In this document: in pieces, positions 42,541 to 56,181 of the stretch
Layout: each line of letters opens with the position of its first letter
How positions within the stretch are numbered: the stretch's first letter is position 1
NCBI GenBank assembly: GCA_036924085.1
Contig: JAVGWX010000004.1
Span: forward strand, 80,120,941 to 80,184,940
Source of the DNA: Ariolimax columbianus
Lineage: Eukaryota > Mollusca > Gastropoda > Stylommatophora > Arionidae
Length of the DNA: 64,000 nucleotides
Direction of reading: 5' to 3'
Made by a program: the position numbers and the translations under genes
The notes under the pieces: generated by a model
What the model saw: only the letters and a program-made list of their open reading frames with translations
Database searches by the model: none
Told to the model about the DNA's origin: nothing

Positions 42541-42740
42541 TTTGTCCATATATCTGGCACTAATAAACCGGTTGGACTATTCTTTTTTATTTGTCCGTGT
42601 ATCTGCTCCTAATAAACCTTTTGGACCATGTGGTGGTCACACTAGAATCTGGTTGTGGTAACCTTCCAATTTCTTTCTCCAATCTGTCTGCCTTCTCTTT
42701 GCCTGAAATGTCCATAAGATGTATGAATCGTACATCATGG
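42541..42740 (-). pseudogene. RNase H-type LINE scrap, unit 2
   Basis: Matches 21,010-21,190, with the same 'ctaataaaccggttggac' block. It is the left border of the highly identical gene-bearing segment. Confidence 0.6.
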
Positions 42741-44050
42741 CACACATGTCTTCATGAAGGTGCAGCGTCACATGGGGCATCCATAACATCATCAGCTGAA
42801 AAACGTAGACGGACTGAAAATAACGCGAAATTAAGCCTTCACATGATGCGCACTTTTGTAGCCTACACTGCCCGAGGTGTTTTAAGACCGACGTCGAGCC
42901 TTACAGTCACCGTCGAAATCATCGACTGACTGACCATTCTCCAAATGGATGAACACAGACAGTGGTCATCGCCACACGTGATGGACGAAAATAATCAGTA
43001 TCGTATATGAGTAAGGGCAGGCTGTACTGGTGAAAACAGAAATAGATCATTGCAATATTGTTATTCTAGGGCTGGCAGAGACAGGTATGAGCGCACCGTA
43101 CAACCGCTTCTTGTGGATGCGCTCATCTGGCATGTGAACAACGTGTACCAGCCCACAATAGCTGAGTTATTTTCAGAAGTGTATGGATGCTCAACATGTT
43201 AGTTTCGACAAGGATTTCAGAGCTAGACACTTTCTACTGCCACATGATCTGGAGCAGCCTACATAGACAGCTCAAGTGAAAACGATTGATCGGTCTGACA
43301 TTTCTGCTTTACACTGTCCATGTTTCACAGGCATGCAACATTGTGAACAACACCACAAACACGATAAACCTATACCGTGGTGACGACACTAATGCCTTAT
43401 CGGCTCCAGACGATTGCTTGGAGCCTCCTAAACACAGAGCTCGTCTTAGCAAACCTATTATTGACCACATGGTAGATACTGGCCTTTCTAGTGAGAGTAC
43501 TGCCTAGGTAGGTGAGGCTAGCTACCGTCTGTGGACGCTGGTCCTAAATAGTAATGTTAAGCTCCTCAGAGGCAGGCTGGAAGAGAATTCCGTTTTCCTA
43601 GTGTTAATCGGCGGAACAAAGTTACTGCACACCACCGAAAACCCTGTTATTGTGGACTGAAAATCTTTTTATGAGCATGTGATGAGGGCACAATCGTTCA
43701 TGAACAGGAGATCCAAGATCGTGGCTTCTCTCGCCTTGGTGTAAGATTTCACCCATATACGCGTATCTAAGCATAAACAGTCTTGTAAGGCGTGTCCGTT
43801 CTCTACGCTGCTTGTCAGAACGCACACGCCAGTGACAGACATAATCTTAATTTGTGTTCTTAATTCTTAGTCGACCTGTACTTATACAGAGGCAGATGCT
43901 CTAATACAGGTCCAAGATCTGGTATGAGCTGGATGTAGCTAGGAGAAAGGTTTCCTGCATAACGGTCTAGGTTCGAGCAGTTTAATACTCCTAATACTCC
44001 GCTGGTTTGGAACAAATGCTTACGGAGGGTGGTTAACCGATGTGCCGAGT
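42741..44050. other. Upstream region of receptor-like gene 2
   Basis: Nearly identical to 21,210-22,519. Only a handful of substitutions were seen, e.g. 'tttcgacaagg' for 'tttcaacaagg'. Contains the same 73-codon frame (43,286-43,507). Confidence 0.35.
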
Positions 44051-44450
44051 CCATGTGAATAGACTCAAACACTAGAGGAAAGTAAACTGTTTTCGCCATC
44101 TATACTGCTCCAAACAAGCCACCTAACCATGATCGGTGTTATGACATGACACATAGTTAGTCGCCTCTTACAACATGCTCTGTAGCAGAGTCCAGGTTTT
44201 CACTGGGGTTTTTCTATCTAGAATGTTACCCCATGTATCCACATCATTCATGACCACACAGGAATTAACATAGTACGCAGCAGGTGGCATGTTTAGTATA
44301 TCATACTAATACAACAACTATTAAAGTGAGTGCAATGAGATTACAAAGAACACAAGAACTATTTTTATCTAAATAGATACGCGGAGTTTAAAATCATCAG
44401 CTATTTAATGTTGCTCCAGACTACCGCAGACTCCCCTCCTATTATCTGGT
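44051..44450. mobile_element. SINE fragment (minus) next to LTR-like 5' piece (plus)
   Basis: Counterpart of 22,520-22,920: SINE 3' fragment to 44,180, then 'tgtagcagagtccagg' from 44,181. Confidence 0.6.
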
Positions 44451-44644
44451 GTCACGAAGACCCCGGCTGACCACTCGGGACCTTGTTCTAATTTGTGTTA
44501 AGGGGCTTTTTAATGGTACAGCCTGCTCTCAAACGAAATTGGGTCACCAAAATATACGCTTCGCACATTTTATTTGCATATATTTCAGATTTATTTTTTA
44601 GTCATTTGTTAATAAATGTGTTTTTATTCTCACTAAATGTGTGA

Positions 44645-45940
44645 ATGTTTATTGCAATTATTGATATCTTTTTCTGCATTATTCTTGTCTTTGCTCACAT
44701 TTTATTGTTGTTAACAGATCTGGAAGATATTAATGAGGAAATGAAACAACAGAAGGTTCATATATGCGCTGTACAGGCATCCTGCCAAAGTCGATTTTGC
44801 TTTTTACAAAATATACTTGTAAACCTTTTATACTGGAGAGCTATAACAACTGAGAACGCCAATACTATATATCTCAATTCCTGTGATAAATGCAGGTATA
44901 GATATATTTATAATATTACAAACACATTCAGTTACTCGGTGACCATTTCTTCTAACCCAGACAGAGCCTGTCACTGGGAATGTGAAATTCGTATACAATC
45001 TGTCAGAGATAACAGCCGGCTATGTCTTGCGCAGGAAGGAATACAAAGCCAGATTAATGACAGCAATGTATTTTTGTTCGTTTATGACGGCGTAGAGCAA
45101 GAAAGAATAATGTTTCAACTGAATTATGCTCAACGTAATACATATGGCAATGAAATTTGCACGAAGAATAATTCAATAGATTTCCATCTGATCAACAAGG
45201 CAGCAAGCGAAAATACTAGTATAGATCAACTTCGTATTAATTTACGGGTGTTAGATATTGAAAACCCTGAGCGCAGGATCTACCTAGGTGGGCTCTCCTG
45301 TGGTACAGTTTATCAGCTATTAAACAGCAATATTAGCATTTATAACCAACCAGAACACAATGAGACGGAAACGTTTGGGAACAGTTTACCCAGTCTGTGC
45401 GAGATTAAATTAGAAATGATAGATGATAATATAAACTCCGACAAAAGGATATGTTTTATTTATCTCCCTCCAGAACACGTAAACTGCCAAAGTGTTTGGA
45501 CATTTTCCGTATTCACGACTTGGAATTATACAGATGCAGACACAATGACATACACTACACACTGTGAAGATGAACAGGCTTTAAAAAGACATGTTTATTG
45601 CGCCGACATAGGTGTTCGTAAAATAACAGCGGTTATCAAAAGAGACATCAACGCCCTAAAGTCGATGAATTATACGAACATATTTCACTATATTGTCCTT
45701 GATTACAACAGATCTGAAGATAGTTTAAGGAACGTATTATTTATTAATACACGATCAGATAGCCTTTCTTTATTTATGAGGATCGGGAATAAGGTCTTGA
45801 CTATAACAGTTGGCATGTTTGTTGTAATTATATTGCTTGTATTTGCAACTGGTATTGCTTGTGTAAGAAAAGTCAAAGACGATTCATTTAGGAGCGATGA
45901 TAACTATAGCTCAAGGACGTCCATGGATGACAAAGGATAG
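44645..45940 (+). CDS. Type I membrane receptor-like protein, copy 2 (431 codons)
   Basis: Paralogue of the ORF at 23,114, offset 21,531 bases. Residues 1-250 are identical except Lys189 to Glu. Residues 251-360 carry a few changes (Val252Glu, Glu260Asp, Ser264Asn, Lys300Thr, His311Gln). From about residue 364 the sequence changes sharply: 'TRSDSLSLFMRIGNKV' before the helix, helix 384-407 with 'FVVIILLVFATG', and a 24-residue tail ('RKVKDDSFRSDDNYSS' to 'DDKG') instead of 41. A stop arises earlier and in a different frame from the 'catgagtaa' end of copy 1, although that sequence is still present downstream. Cys positions, sequons and the candidate splice acceptor (44,717) are conserved. The open frame despite strong 3' divergence supports real coding function. 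Role unknown; probably a surface receptor. The minisatellite begins soon after the stop. Confidence 0.75.
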   Translation: MFIAIIDIFFCIILVFAHILLLLTDLEDINEEMKQQKVHICAVQASCQSRFCFLQNILVNLLYWRAITTENANTIYLNSCDKCRYRYIYNITNTFSYSVTISSNPDRACHWECEIRIQSVRDNSRLCLAQEGIQSQINDSNVFLFVYDGVEQERIMFQLNYAQRNTYGNEICTKNNSIDFHLINKAASENTSIDQLRINLRVLDIENPERRIYLGGLSCGTVYQLLNSNISIYNQPEHNETETFGNSLPSLCEIKLEMIDDNINSDKRICFIYLPPEHVNCQSVWTFSVFTTWNYTDADTMTYTTHCEDEQALKRHVYCADIGVRKITAVIKRDINALKSMNYTNIFHYIVLDYNRSEDSLRNVLFINTRSDSLSLFMRIGNKVLTITVGMFVVIILLVFATGIACVRKVKDDSFRSDDNYSSRTSMDDKG

Positions 45941-45984
45941 ACATCACAGTACAGAATAGTTCATTACAGGGTCAACGGTGTCCC

Positions 45985-48900
45985 ATGAGTAATATACATG
46001 AAGGTGTTAAGGGATAGAATTATCTGCCCAGGGGTATATGAAGGGATTAAAGGATGGGGCGATCTGAGTAGGTAGACATGAAGTTGGCTAAAGGACGGGA
46101 CGATCTGTTTAGGTGGAGATGAACGGCACTAAAGGACCGGTCGATCTGTTTAGGTGGAGATGAAGAGGACTAAAGGACAGGACGATCTGTTTAGGTAGAG
46201 ATGAAGGGGACTAAAGGACGGGAAGATATGTTTAGGTTGAGATGAATAGTACTAAAGGACGGGATAATCTATTTAGGTTGATTTAAAGGGGACTGAAGGA
46301 CGGGACGATCTGTTCAGGTGGACATGAAGGGGACTCCAGGACGGGACGATATGTTCAGCTGGACATGAAGTTGACTACATGACGGGACGATCTGTTTAGG
46401 TTGAGGTGAGGTCGACTAAAGAAAGAAAAAATCTGTTTAGGTGGAGATGAAGTAAAATAAATGACGGGACGATCTGTTTAGGTGGTGATGAAGAATACTA
46501 AAGGGAGAGACGATCTTTTTAGGTGGAGATGAAGGAGGCTAAATGGCGGGACGATCTGTTTAGGTTTAGATGAACGGGATTAAGGACGGGACGATCTGTT
46601 TAGCTTGAGATGAAGTATATTAAAGGACGGGACGATTTGTTTAGGTGGAGATGACGGTGACTAGAGGACGGGACGATCTGTTTAGGTAGACATGAAGGGG
46701 ACTAAAGGTAGAGACGATCTGTTTATGTAGAGATGAAGGGGACTAAAGGACGGGACGATCTATTTAGGTGGAGATGAAGGGGACTAAAATACGGGACGAT
46801 CTGTTTAGGTTTAGATGAACGGGACTAAAGGAATGGACGATCTCATAAGGTTAAGATGAAGGGGACTAAAGGATGGGACGATCCTTTTAGGTTGAGATGT
46901 ACGGGACTAAAGGACGAAAAGATATGTTTACCTGGAGATGAAGAGGACTAAAGGACGGGACGATCTAATTAGGAGGAGAGGAGATGAAGAGGACTAAAGG
47001 ACGGGACGATCAGTTTTGCTTTAGATTATGAGGACTAAAGAACGGGACGATCTGTTTATGTGGAGATGACGATTACTAGAGGACGGGACGATCTGTTTAG
47101 TTAGACATGAAGGGGACTAAAGGGAGAGACGATCTGTTTATGTGGAGATGAAGGGGAATAAATAAAGGGGCGATCTGTTTAGGTGGAGATGAAGGGGACT
47201 AAAGGACAGTACGATCTGTATAGGTAGAAATGAATGGGACTAATGGACGGGACGATCTGTTTAGGTTTAGATGAACGGCACTAAAGGAAGGGACGATCTG
47301 TTTAGGTTGAGATGAAGGGGACTAAAGGACGGGACGATATGTTTAGGTTGAGATGTACGGGACTAAAGGACGAAAAGATCTGTTTAGCTGGAGATGAAGA
47401 GGACTAAAGGACGGGACGATCAGTTTTGGTTTAAATTAAGAGGACTAAAGAACGGGACGATCTGTTTATGTTGAGATGAAGGGGACTAAAGGACGGTACG
47501 TTCTGTTTAGGTTGAGATGATGATGACTAGAGGACGGGACGATCTGTTTAGGTAGACAAGAAGGGAACTAAAGGGAGAGACGATCTGTTTAGGTTGAGAT
47601 AAAGGGGACTAAAGGACTGGCCGATCTGTTTAGGTTTAGATGAATGGGACTAAAGGAAGGGATGATCTGTTAAGGTTTAGACGAAGGGGATTAAGGACGG
47701 GATGATCTGTTTAGGGTGAGATGTACGAGACTAAAGGACGAAAAGATCTGTTTAGCTGGAGATGAAGAGGACTAAAGGACGGGACGATCTGTTTAGGTAG
47801 AGATGAAGAGGACTAATGGACGGGACGATCTGGTTATTTTGAGATGAAGAGAATTAAAGGACGGGACGATCTGTTCAGGTGGATATGAACGGGACTCCAT
47901 GACGGGACAATATGTTCAACTGGACATGAAGTTGATTAAATGACGGGACGATCTATTTAGGTTGAGATTAAGGGGATTTAAAAGGTGGGACGATCTGTTT
48001 ATGTTGAGGTGAACGGGACTAAAGAACGGGACGATCTGTTTATGTGGAGATGAAGTATACTAAAGGGAGAGACGATCTGTTTAGGTAGAGATGAAAGGGA
48101 CTAAAGGACATGACGATCTGTTTAGGTTTAGATGAATCGGAATAAATAACGGGACGATCTGTTTAGGTTGAGATAAAGGGGACTAAAGGACGGGACGATC
48201 TGTTTAGGTTGAGATATACGGAACTAAAGGACGAAAAGATCTGTTTAGCTGGAGATGAAGAGGACTAAAGAACGAGACGATCTGTTTAGGTAGAGATGAA
48301 GAGGACTAAAGGACGGAACGATCAGTTTTGGTTTGGATGAACGTGACTAAACGACGGGACGATCTCTTTAGGTGGAGATGTACGGGACTAAATGTCGGGA
48401 AGATCTGTTTTCTTTAGATGAAGAGGACTAAAGAACGGGACGATCTGTTTATGTTGAGAAAAAGGGGACTAAAGGACGAGACGACCTGTTAAGGAGGTGA
48501 AGGGGACTAAAGGACGGGACGATCTGTTTAGGTTGAGATGTACAGGATTAAAGGTCGGGAAAATCTGTTTTCTTTAGATGAATCGGAATAAATAACGGGA
48601 CGATCTGTTTAGGTTGAGATAAAGGGGACTAAAGGACGGGACGATCTGTTTAGGTTGAGATATACGGAACTAAAGGACGAAAAGATCTGTTTAGCTGGAG
48701 ATGAAGAGGACTAAAGAACGAGACGATCTGTTTAGGTAGAGATGAAGAGGACTAAAGGACGGAACGATCAGTTTTGGTTTGGATGAACGTGACTAAACGA
48801 CGGGACGATCTCTTTAGGTGGAGATGTACGGGACTAAATGTCGGGAAGATCTGTTTTCTTTAGATGAAGAGGACTAAAGAACGGGACGATCTGTTTATGT

Positions 48901-49571
48901 TGAGAAAAAGGGGACTAAAGGACGAGACGACCTGTTAAGGAGGTGAAGGGGACTAAAGGACGGGACGATCTGTTTAGGTTGAGATGTACAGGATTAAAGG
49001 TCGGGAAAATCTGTTTTCTTTAGATGAAGAGGACTAAATGACGGGACGATCTATTTAGGTTGAGATGAAGAGGACTAATGGATGGGACGATCTATTTATT
49101 TTCAGATGAAGAGGACTAAAGGACGAGACGATCTGCTCAGGTGAAGATGAATGGGACTAAAAGACGAGATAATCTATTTAGGATGATTTAAAGGAGACTG
49201 AAGAACGGGACGATCTGTGAAGTTTGACATGAAGGGGACTCCAGGACGGGACGATATGTTCAGTTGGACATGAAGTTGACTAAAGGACGGGACGATCTGT
49301 TTAAGTTGAGATGAATGGAACTAAAGGACGGGACGATCTGTTTATTTTGAGATGAAGGGACTTAAGGACAAGACAATCTTTTTAGGAGGAAATGAATGGG
49401 ACTAAAGGACGGGACGATCTGTTTCGGTTGAGATGAAGGGTATTAAGGACGGGACGATCTGTTTAGGTTGAGATGTACCTGACTAAAGGATGAAAAGGTC
49501 TGTTTATCTGGAGATTAAGTATATTAAAGGACGGGTCGATCTGTTTAGGTGGAGATGAAGCGGACTAAAAG
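45985..49571. repeat. 41-bp minisatellite array after gene 2 (3.6 kb)
   Basis: Starts with the same degenerate first units as after gene 1 ('atgaaggtgttaagggatag') and is regular from about 46,060. From 47,192 onward it is the same as 1-2,380. 45,985-47,191 therefore probably shows what precedes base 1 of this window in the neighbouring copy. Confidence 0.94.
48132..49023. repeat. 446-bp higher-order duplication, unit 3
   Basis: Copy of 941-1,832, including the marker variant at 48,132 and 48,578. Confidence 0.83.
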
Positions 49572-49583
49572 ACGGAACGATCT

Positions 49584-52206
49584 TCTTCTTCTTCTTCTGC
49601 GTACACAGTCAGACAGTAACCATTATTTTCTCGAAAAAAGCGGCGGTCATCCTGAGACTCTCGCCACTACCATAGAGCTTGTCTTGCAGTTCCACTGGCA
49701 ATGGCCACATCTGCTGTCTCTGATCCTCGTATGTCGGGCAGTTCTGCAGCAGATGTTCAGTGGTCATTTTACCAGTACCGCACGGGCATTCGTCGGTACA
49801 CCCTATCTTCAATTTGTTGAATAGGTGGTACCTCAGTCTGTTGTGGCCAGTGCGAAGTCTGAAGACAACGACCTGCTCTCTTCGGTTCAACTGGTAATAG
49901 GCATCGTTTTTGGTGTAACCAGTATGTTCGGTTTCCCATTTGGTCATGTATCTGGCTTTGATAAGCCGTTTTGACTCTTCGTACGTCATACTGGTATCTG
50001 TTTGTGGTAGCCTTGCACCTTCTTTTGCCAGTCTGTCTGCCTCCTCGTTGCCTTGGATGTTGCAGTGTGACGGAACCCACTGTACCACTACCCTTTTTGG
50101 TGCGGACTGCTGGCACAGTTTGCAGAGTGCTGCTCTTAAGTCATTAAGCTCAGTGTTTTTCTGGCTTTTTAGCGCTGTGACTACTTCGAGAGCATCTGTC
50201 AGCAGGACTATATGGCTCTCATTTTCACTGTGTGTTACCATTTCTTCCACTGCCGCCCTCAGTGCCTCTGCCTCTGCTCTGAAATTGCTTGTGTACTTAC
50301 CAGTAGCGAATGACAGTGTTATTTTTCTGCCATTTGGTAGGTTCAGGAATGCTCCTGCCCCTCCGTTCTGTGTAGTGTTTGTTACAGAACAGTCGGTGTA
50401 TGCATGGGTCCAGTCCATGCTTGGGTAGCTTTTCGTTATGAAGCTTAGGGTAGTGTCTCTCCTTTCTTTTTCACTCTGGCAGTTTTTGTTTGCAATACCT
50501 GGTATATTGTCTACCACCTCTGGAAATATATCCTGCCTCCAAGTAGGTTTTCGTACAGTAGTGATGGGTTTTGGTGTTGTTAGTGCGTTTATGGGATCTT
50601 CGTGCATCTTTGCTTTGGCTATTTCTGCAAAGTTTCTCCGCTTTAGTTTCCCATTTCCCAAATTGTTTAGTCTCTGGTACATTGGATGGTCCGTCAGTCT
50701 TCGGAGTTTCTCTGACTGCAGCTGGGCTCTGCAGTCTCTTCTATCGGTCATGGATTGCAGTTTTGTAATCTTTTCCAGCTCTACAATTGGCGTTGACTTC
50801 ATGCCTCCTGTTATAATTCTCATGGCTTGGTTTTGGAGTTTGTAATTTTGTCAAAGTTCGGCTTTGCAGCTGTTGTCCATGCCGCAATGCCATACTCGAG
50901 AACTGGTCTCACTCTTCCAGTGTACAGTTTCTTTAGTATGCCTTCGTCTGCTCCCCAGCTTGTGCCAGCAAGTTTCCTCATGATCGCCATTCTTTCTCTG
51001 GCTTTCATTCGGTTTCTCTCAATCTGACTTTTCCATGTCATGCGCCGATCAAATGTGACTCCCAGATAGGTTGGGTTGTCGTTTGGCTGCAGGATTTTGC
51101 CATTTAGACTTAATTTGGTACTTTGGGGTTTTAATGAGAGCGAGAATATTGTGCACGTGGTTTTCTCCTCGTTTATTTTGACCAGCCATGAGTTCGCCCA
51201 CTCTTCCAGCGATGTTAGGGCCGTCTGCATCCGATTTCTTGCTATGGTGAGATTCTTTTCAGAGGTCCACATAGCCAGATCGTCTGCAAACATTGAGCTA
51301 TGGACTCTTCTTGGTATATTCTCTGTAATATCGTTTATATATACCAGGAAGAGTGTGGGTGACAATACTCCCCCTTGGGGTACTCCCTGCTCGAGTGTCA
51401 CCTTTTTGCTCATCTGCCCTTGTACTTGGACTCTGGCCGTTCTTTGTTTGAGGTAGTGGTTGATCCACTTGTACATCTTCCCACAGACATCACTTCTTCT
51501 TAGCTTTACTCTAAGTCCATCCTTCCAGACTTTGTCAAATGCCTTTTCCAGATCCACCCAAACAGCTACTGTGTGTTTCTGTGCCTGGTAGGCATCTTCT
51601 ATCTCTTGGGCTATGAGGATGACCTGGTCCTCAGTGGATCTGTGCTGTCTAAAGCCGGCTTGCTGTGGAATTAGTATTCGTTTTTCTTCCAGATGCCACA
51701 TCAGTCTGGTGTTTATCATCCGTTCCATCAGCTTGCCGACACAGCTCAGTAGGCTTATGGGCCTGTATCCATTTGGATCTGTTTTGTCCTTTCCTGTTTT
51801 TGGTACTGGTACCAGTATTGCATCTTTCTATGCCTGTGGTACAATTCCCCTTTTCCAGCTTTGGTTTAGGACCGATAGCAGTTTCTTCTTCGCTGTTTGG
51901 CCCAGCCCCATCAGCATTTCGTTTGTTATCCCGTCTTTTCCGGGAGATTTCCTTTTCTTTAGTGTTCTCATGGCCTCTTCCATTTCGCGCATTGTTAGTT
52001 TGGCCATCATGTGCTCTTCAGGAGCCGTATTTATGTTTTCGTGTCCCTTTAGCTCTTCGCTAATGTCTCTATGCTTATCTGCAGGGACCTCGATGTGGTT
52101 TGCTCCGGCATAGTGATCGACAAAGGCGTTTGCGGCTTTCTTACCTGTGATCAAGTTCTCGCCCTGCTTGATAGTAATTTGTTTATTTGACGGGGTTTCG
52201 TCATTC
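49584..52206 (-). mobile_element. RNase H-type LINE in the minisatellite, unit 3 copy
   Basis: Same insertion as 2,393-5,015, with the same 12-base flanks, the same TAG stop (51,828-51,830) and the same frameshift (near 50,843). The predicted peptides of the two copies are identical, so the duplication is recent relative to the decay of the element. Confidence 0.9.
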
Positions 52207-52218
52207 ACGGAACGATCT

Positions 52219-54521
52219 GAGTAGGTTTAGATGAACAAGAATAGAGCAAAGGACGGTCTGTTAGGTGGAGATGAAGGGGACTAAAGGAGGGGATTATCTG
52301 TTTAGGTTGAGATGAAGGGGACTAAACTTCGGTAAGATCTGTTTAGCTGGAGATGAAGAGGACTAAAGGACAGGACGATATATTTAGGTTGAGATGAAAA
52401 GGACTAAGGGACGGGACAATCTGTTTAGGTTGAGATGTACGAGACTAAAGGACGAAAAGATCTGTTTAGCTAGTGATGAAGAGGACTATATGACAGTACG
52501 ATCTGTAAAGGTGGAGATAAAGGGGACTAAAGAACGGGACGATCTGTTTAGGTTGAGATGTTCGGGACTAAAGGATGAAAAGATCTGTTTATCTGGAGAT
52601 GAAGTATATTAAAGGACGGGACGATCTGTTTAGGTGGAGATGAAGAGGACTAAAGGACGAGACGATCTGTTTAGGTAGACATGAAGGGAACTAAAGGACG
52701 GGACGATCTGTTTAGGTGGAGATGAAGGGGAATAAAAGACGGAACGATCTGATTAGGTTTAGTTGAACAAGAATAAAGGAAGGGACGATCTATTTAGGTG
52801 GAGATGAATGGGACTAAATGACGGGATTATCTGTTTTGGTTGAGATGAAGGGGACTAAACTTCGGTAAGATCTGTTTAGCTAGAGATGAAAAGGACTAAA
52901 GGACAGGACGATCTGTTTAGGTTGAGAGGAAAAGGACTAAGGGACGGGACGATCTGTTTAGGTTGAGATGTACGAGACTAAAGGACGAAACGATCTGTTT
53001 AGCTAGTGATCAAAAAGACTAAAGGACAGTACGGTCTGTATAGGTGGAAATGAAGGGAACTAAAGGAAGGGACGATGTGTTTAGGTTGAGATGTACGGGA
53101 CTAAAGGACGAAAAGAGCTGTTTAGCTGGCGATGAAAACGACTAAAGAACGGTACGATCTGTTTAGGTGGAGATGAAGAGGACTAAAGGACGGGACGATC
53201 TGTTTATTTTGAGATGAAGAAAACTAAAGGTGGATCTGTTCAGGTGGAGATGAACGGGACTAAGGGACGGGATAATATATTTAGGTTGATTTAAAGGGAA
53301 CTGAAGGACGGGACGATCTGTTCAGGGGGACATGAAGGGGACTCCAAGACGGGACGATATGTTCAGCTGGACAAGAAGTTGACTAAATGACGGGTCGATC
53401 TGTTTAGGTGGTGATGAAGGGGACTAAAGGACGGGACGATCTGTTTCGGTTGAGATGAAGGGTATTAAGGACGGGACGATCTGTTTAGGTTTAGATGTAC
53501 GGGACTAAAGGATGAAAAGATCTGTTTAGCTGGAGATGAAGTATATTAAAGAACGGGACGATCTGTTTAGGTGGAGATGAAGAGGACTAAAGGACGAGAC
53601 GATCTGTTTAGGTAGACATGAAGGGGACTAAAGGGAGAGACGATCTGTTTATATGGAGATGAAGGGGACTAAAGGACGGGACGATCTGTTTAGGTGGAGA
53701 TGAAGGGGACTAAAAGACGGGACAATCTGATTAGGTTTAGATGAAGAAGACTAAAAGACGGGACGATCTATTTAGGTTGATTTAAAGGGGACTGAAGGAC
53801 GGGACGATCTGTTTAGATGGACATGAAGGGAACTAAAAGGCGGGACAATATGTTTAGGTGGACATGAAGTTGACTAAAGGAAGGGACGATCTGTTTAGAT
53901 GGAGATGAAGAGGACTAAAAGACGGGACGATCTGTTTAGGTGGAGATGAAGGGGACTTAAAGACGGGACGATCTGTTTAGGTTGAGATGAAGGGGACTAA
54001 AAGACGTGATAATCTATTTAGGTTGACTTAAAGGAGACTGAAGGACGGGACGATCTATTTAGGTAGACATGAAGGGGATTTAAAGACGGGACGATCTGTT
54101 TAGGTTTGGATGAAGGGGACCAAAGGACGGGGCGATCTGTTTATGTAGACTTGAATGGGACTAAAGGCAGAGACGATCTGTTTAGGTTGAGATGGAGGGG
54201 ACTAAAGGACGGGACGATCTGTTGAGGTGGAGATGAACGGGAATTAGGGATTGGAAGATCTGCCAAGGAGGAAATTAAGGGTATTACGGAATGTGACTAT
54301 CTGCCTAGGTGAGCATGAAGGGGACTTGGGCGTTGGAGGATCATCGTAAGTTATTCGAAGGTGATTAAGAGACTGTGATAACTGGACTGCACAATGTGCC
54401 AGGGTAGGCAATAATGCGATTAAATGTCGTGACGATCTGCTTTGGTGGATGAAAATGTGATTAAGGGAAGGTGATTACTGGACGGGAAAATCTGCTTTCG
54501 GTGGACAAAAATGTGATTAAT
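52219..54521. repeat. 41-bp minisatellite array, unit 3 distal part
   Basis: Copy of 5,028-7,330. One difference noted is 'ctatttaggttgattt' at about 53,770, where unit 1 has 'ctatttatgttgattt'. Confidence 0.93.
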
Positions 54522-55644
54522 GGACAACATAAACTGCATAGCGAGACTTAACGTTGAATATTTTGTGGCGCAATATGACCAGATGGGCTTGAGAATGCCC
54601 AAACTGCGTAGATCAGTGGTTCTCAAACTCTTTCTTACCGCCAAGCTACCCATTCCACATGTAAGAGTGGCATTGCTATCCCTGCAGTTTCCATTATTGC
54701 CTACCTCAAGCGATGCATTCCAAATAATATGTTTCTAGTATTGTTATTTTGGTTCGCATTTGTGAGGGTTCGTTAACTTGGATTATTGTTTTTGTGTAGC
54801 AGGATCCAGGTTTCCACTGGACTTAAAGTCAAGCTACGAAGAAGTGAAGTTTGTGGGAAAATGTACAGATGGATCAGCCACTACCTCAAAGATAGTGTAG
54901 CGGGGTCCAGTTTCCACTGGGGTTATTCTATCTAGAATATTAAAAATGTATCCACATCATTTATCACCACACACGGCAAATACCATAGCCCATAGCAGGT
55001 GACATATTTATTATATTACACTCGTACAACAACTATTAAACTAAGCGCAATGAAATTAAAACAATATAAGAAATACAAGTTATCTAAATAGATATATGGA
55101 AGTTTATAAGCATAAGCTATCGATTTTGCTCCCAACTAATCCCACCCAGTTCTAGCCGCACACTCCCCTTTTCTTATCTGCACCTTCAACACACTCTCAA
55201 ATACTCGTCCTCACGTTTGTTTTCTGTGACACTCAGATCCACTCAGGCGGGTGATCTGGACAAAATATTTTCAATATTTTCAACTTATACTCACATATGA
55301 TCACACGCTCAATCGATCTGCGTATACTCACGCTCTGGAACATACATCGTTCCCTCTGTGTCTACACACATTACACATACATCTAGATCTCACCTAGTCG
55401 ATCTGTACACTTGCGTAACTCTTCAGAGCACGTATCGTTCCTTCGATGTCTACACACACCACACATACATCTAGATATCTCTTAGACACAGTGCGCCCAA
55501 CACACACCTTATAGAGCGACTGGACAAGACTCAAAGGCGTGTGCTGGTTCAGCGACGCTGTTCTCACACATTCGTAAAAACAGACTATCAATCACTCTTC
55601 TATCAAGTCGGCTAGCTAAACAGACTCCTAGCTAAAAAAAAATT

Positions 55645-55698
<54 letters not shown>

Positions 55699-56079
55699 TA
55701 CCATTCTGCTTGAGCTAAACTTTGTCTAGTATTATATAGTCTCAAGTAGTATGAGAGCTATCCAATGGCCAGTCTGTGGGATGTCTTGACCCAGCCATTC
55801 AGCTACCATTGGAACGCATCCTCTCTAACTCCTGTCACTCAACCCACACTACCCAAATCGGAACGCCAGTGGTCAGCACCTATCCTCTTATCTGTCTAGA
55901 CACATTCTTTCCCCAAACCCCGTTTTCATTTATTGACTTAGTATCAAAACGGTGAGTGACCTTGGTGTAGGGTCGAAAGGGAGAGTAACCTTGGCACACA
56001 TTCAGGTACCTTTGCTCTCAGAGTCGACGATCACATTACCCTTGCCCTACACGCTCATGCTTGGGCTGGAACTGTTATA
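54522..56079 (+). mobile_element. Minisatellite flank and LTR-like repeat, unit 3
   Basis: Counterpart of 7,331-8,882: hAT-like end at 54,614, LTR-like start at 54,795 and again at 54,896, LINE scrap between them. The (CT)n tract at 55,650-55,695 is 6 bases longer than in unit 1. Confidence 0.45.
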
Positions 56080-56181
56080 ATTGTTGTTTTACAAATGTAA
56101 TATCAATATAAAATATTGATGGATTTTTAAACTTGAATAAAAATGTGGTTTAAAAAAAAAAAAACTTAAGTACTAGTCCGA

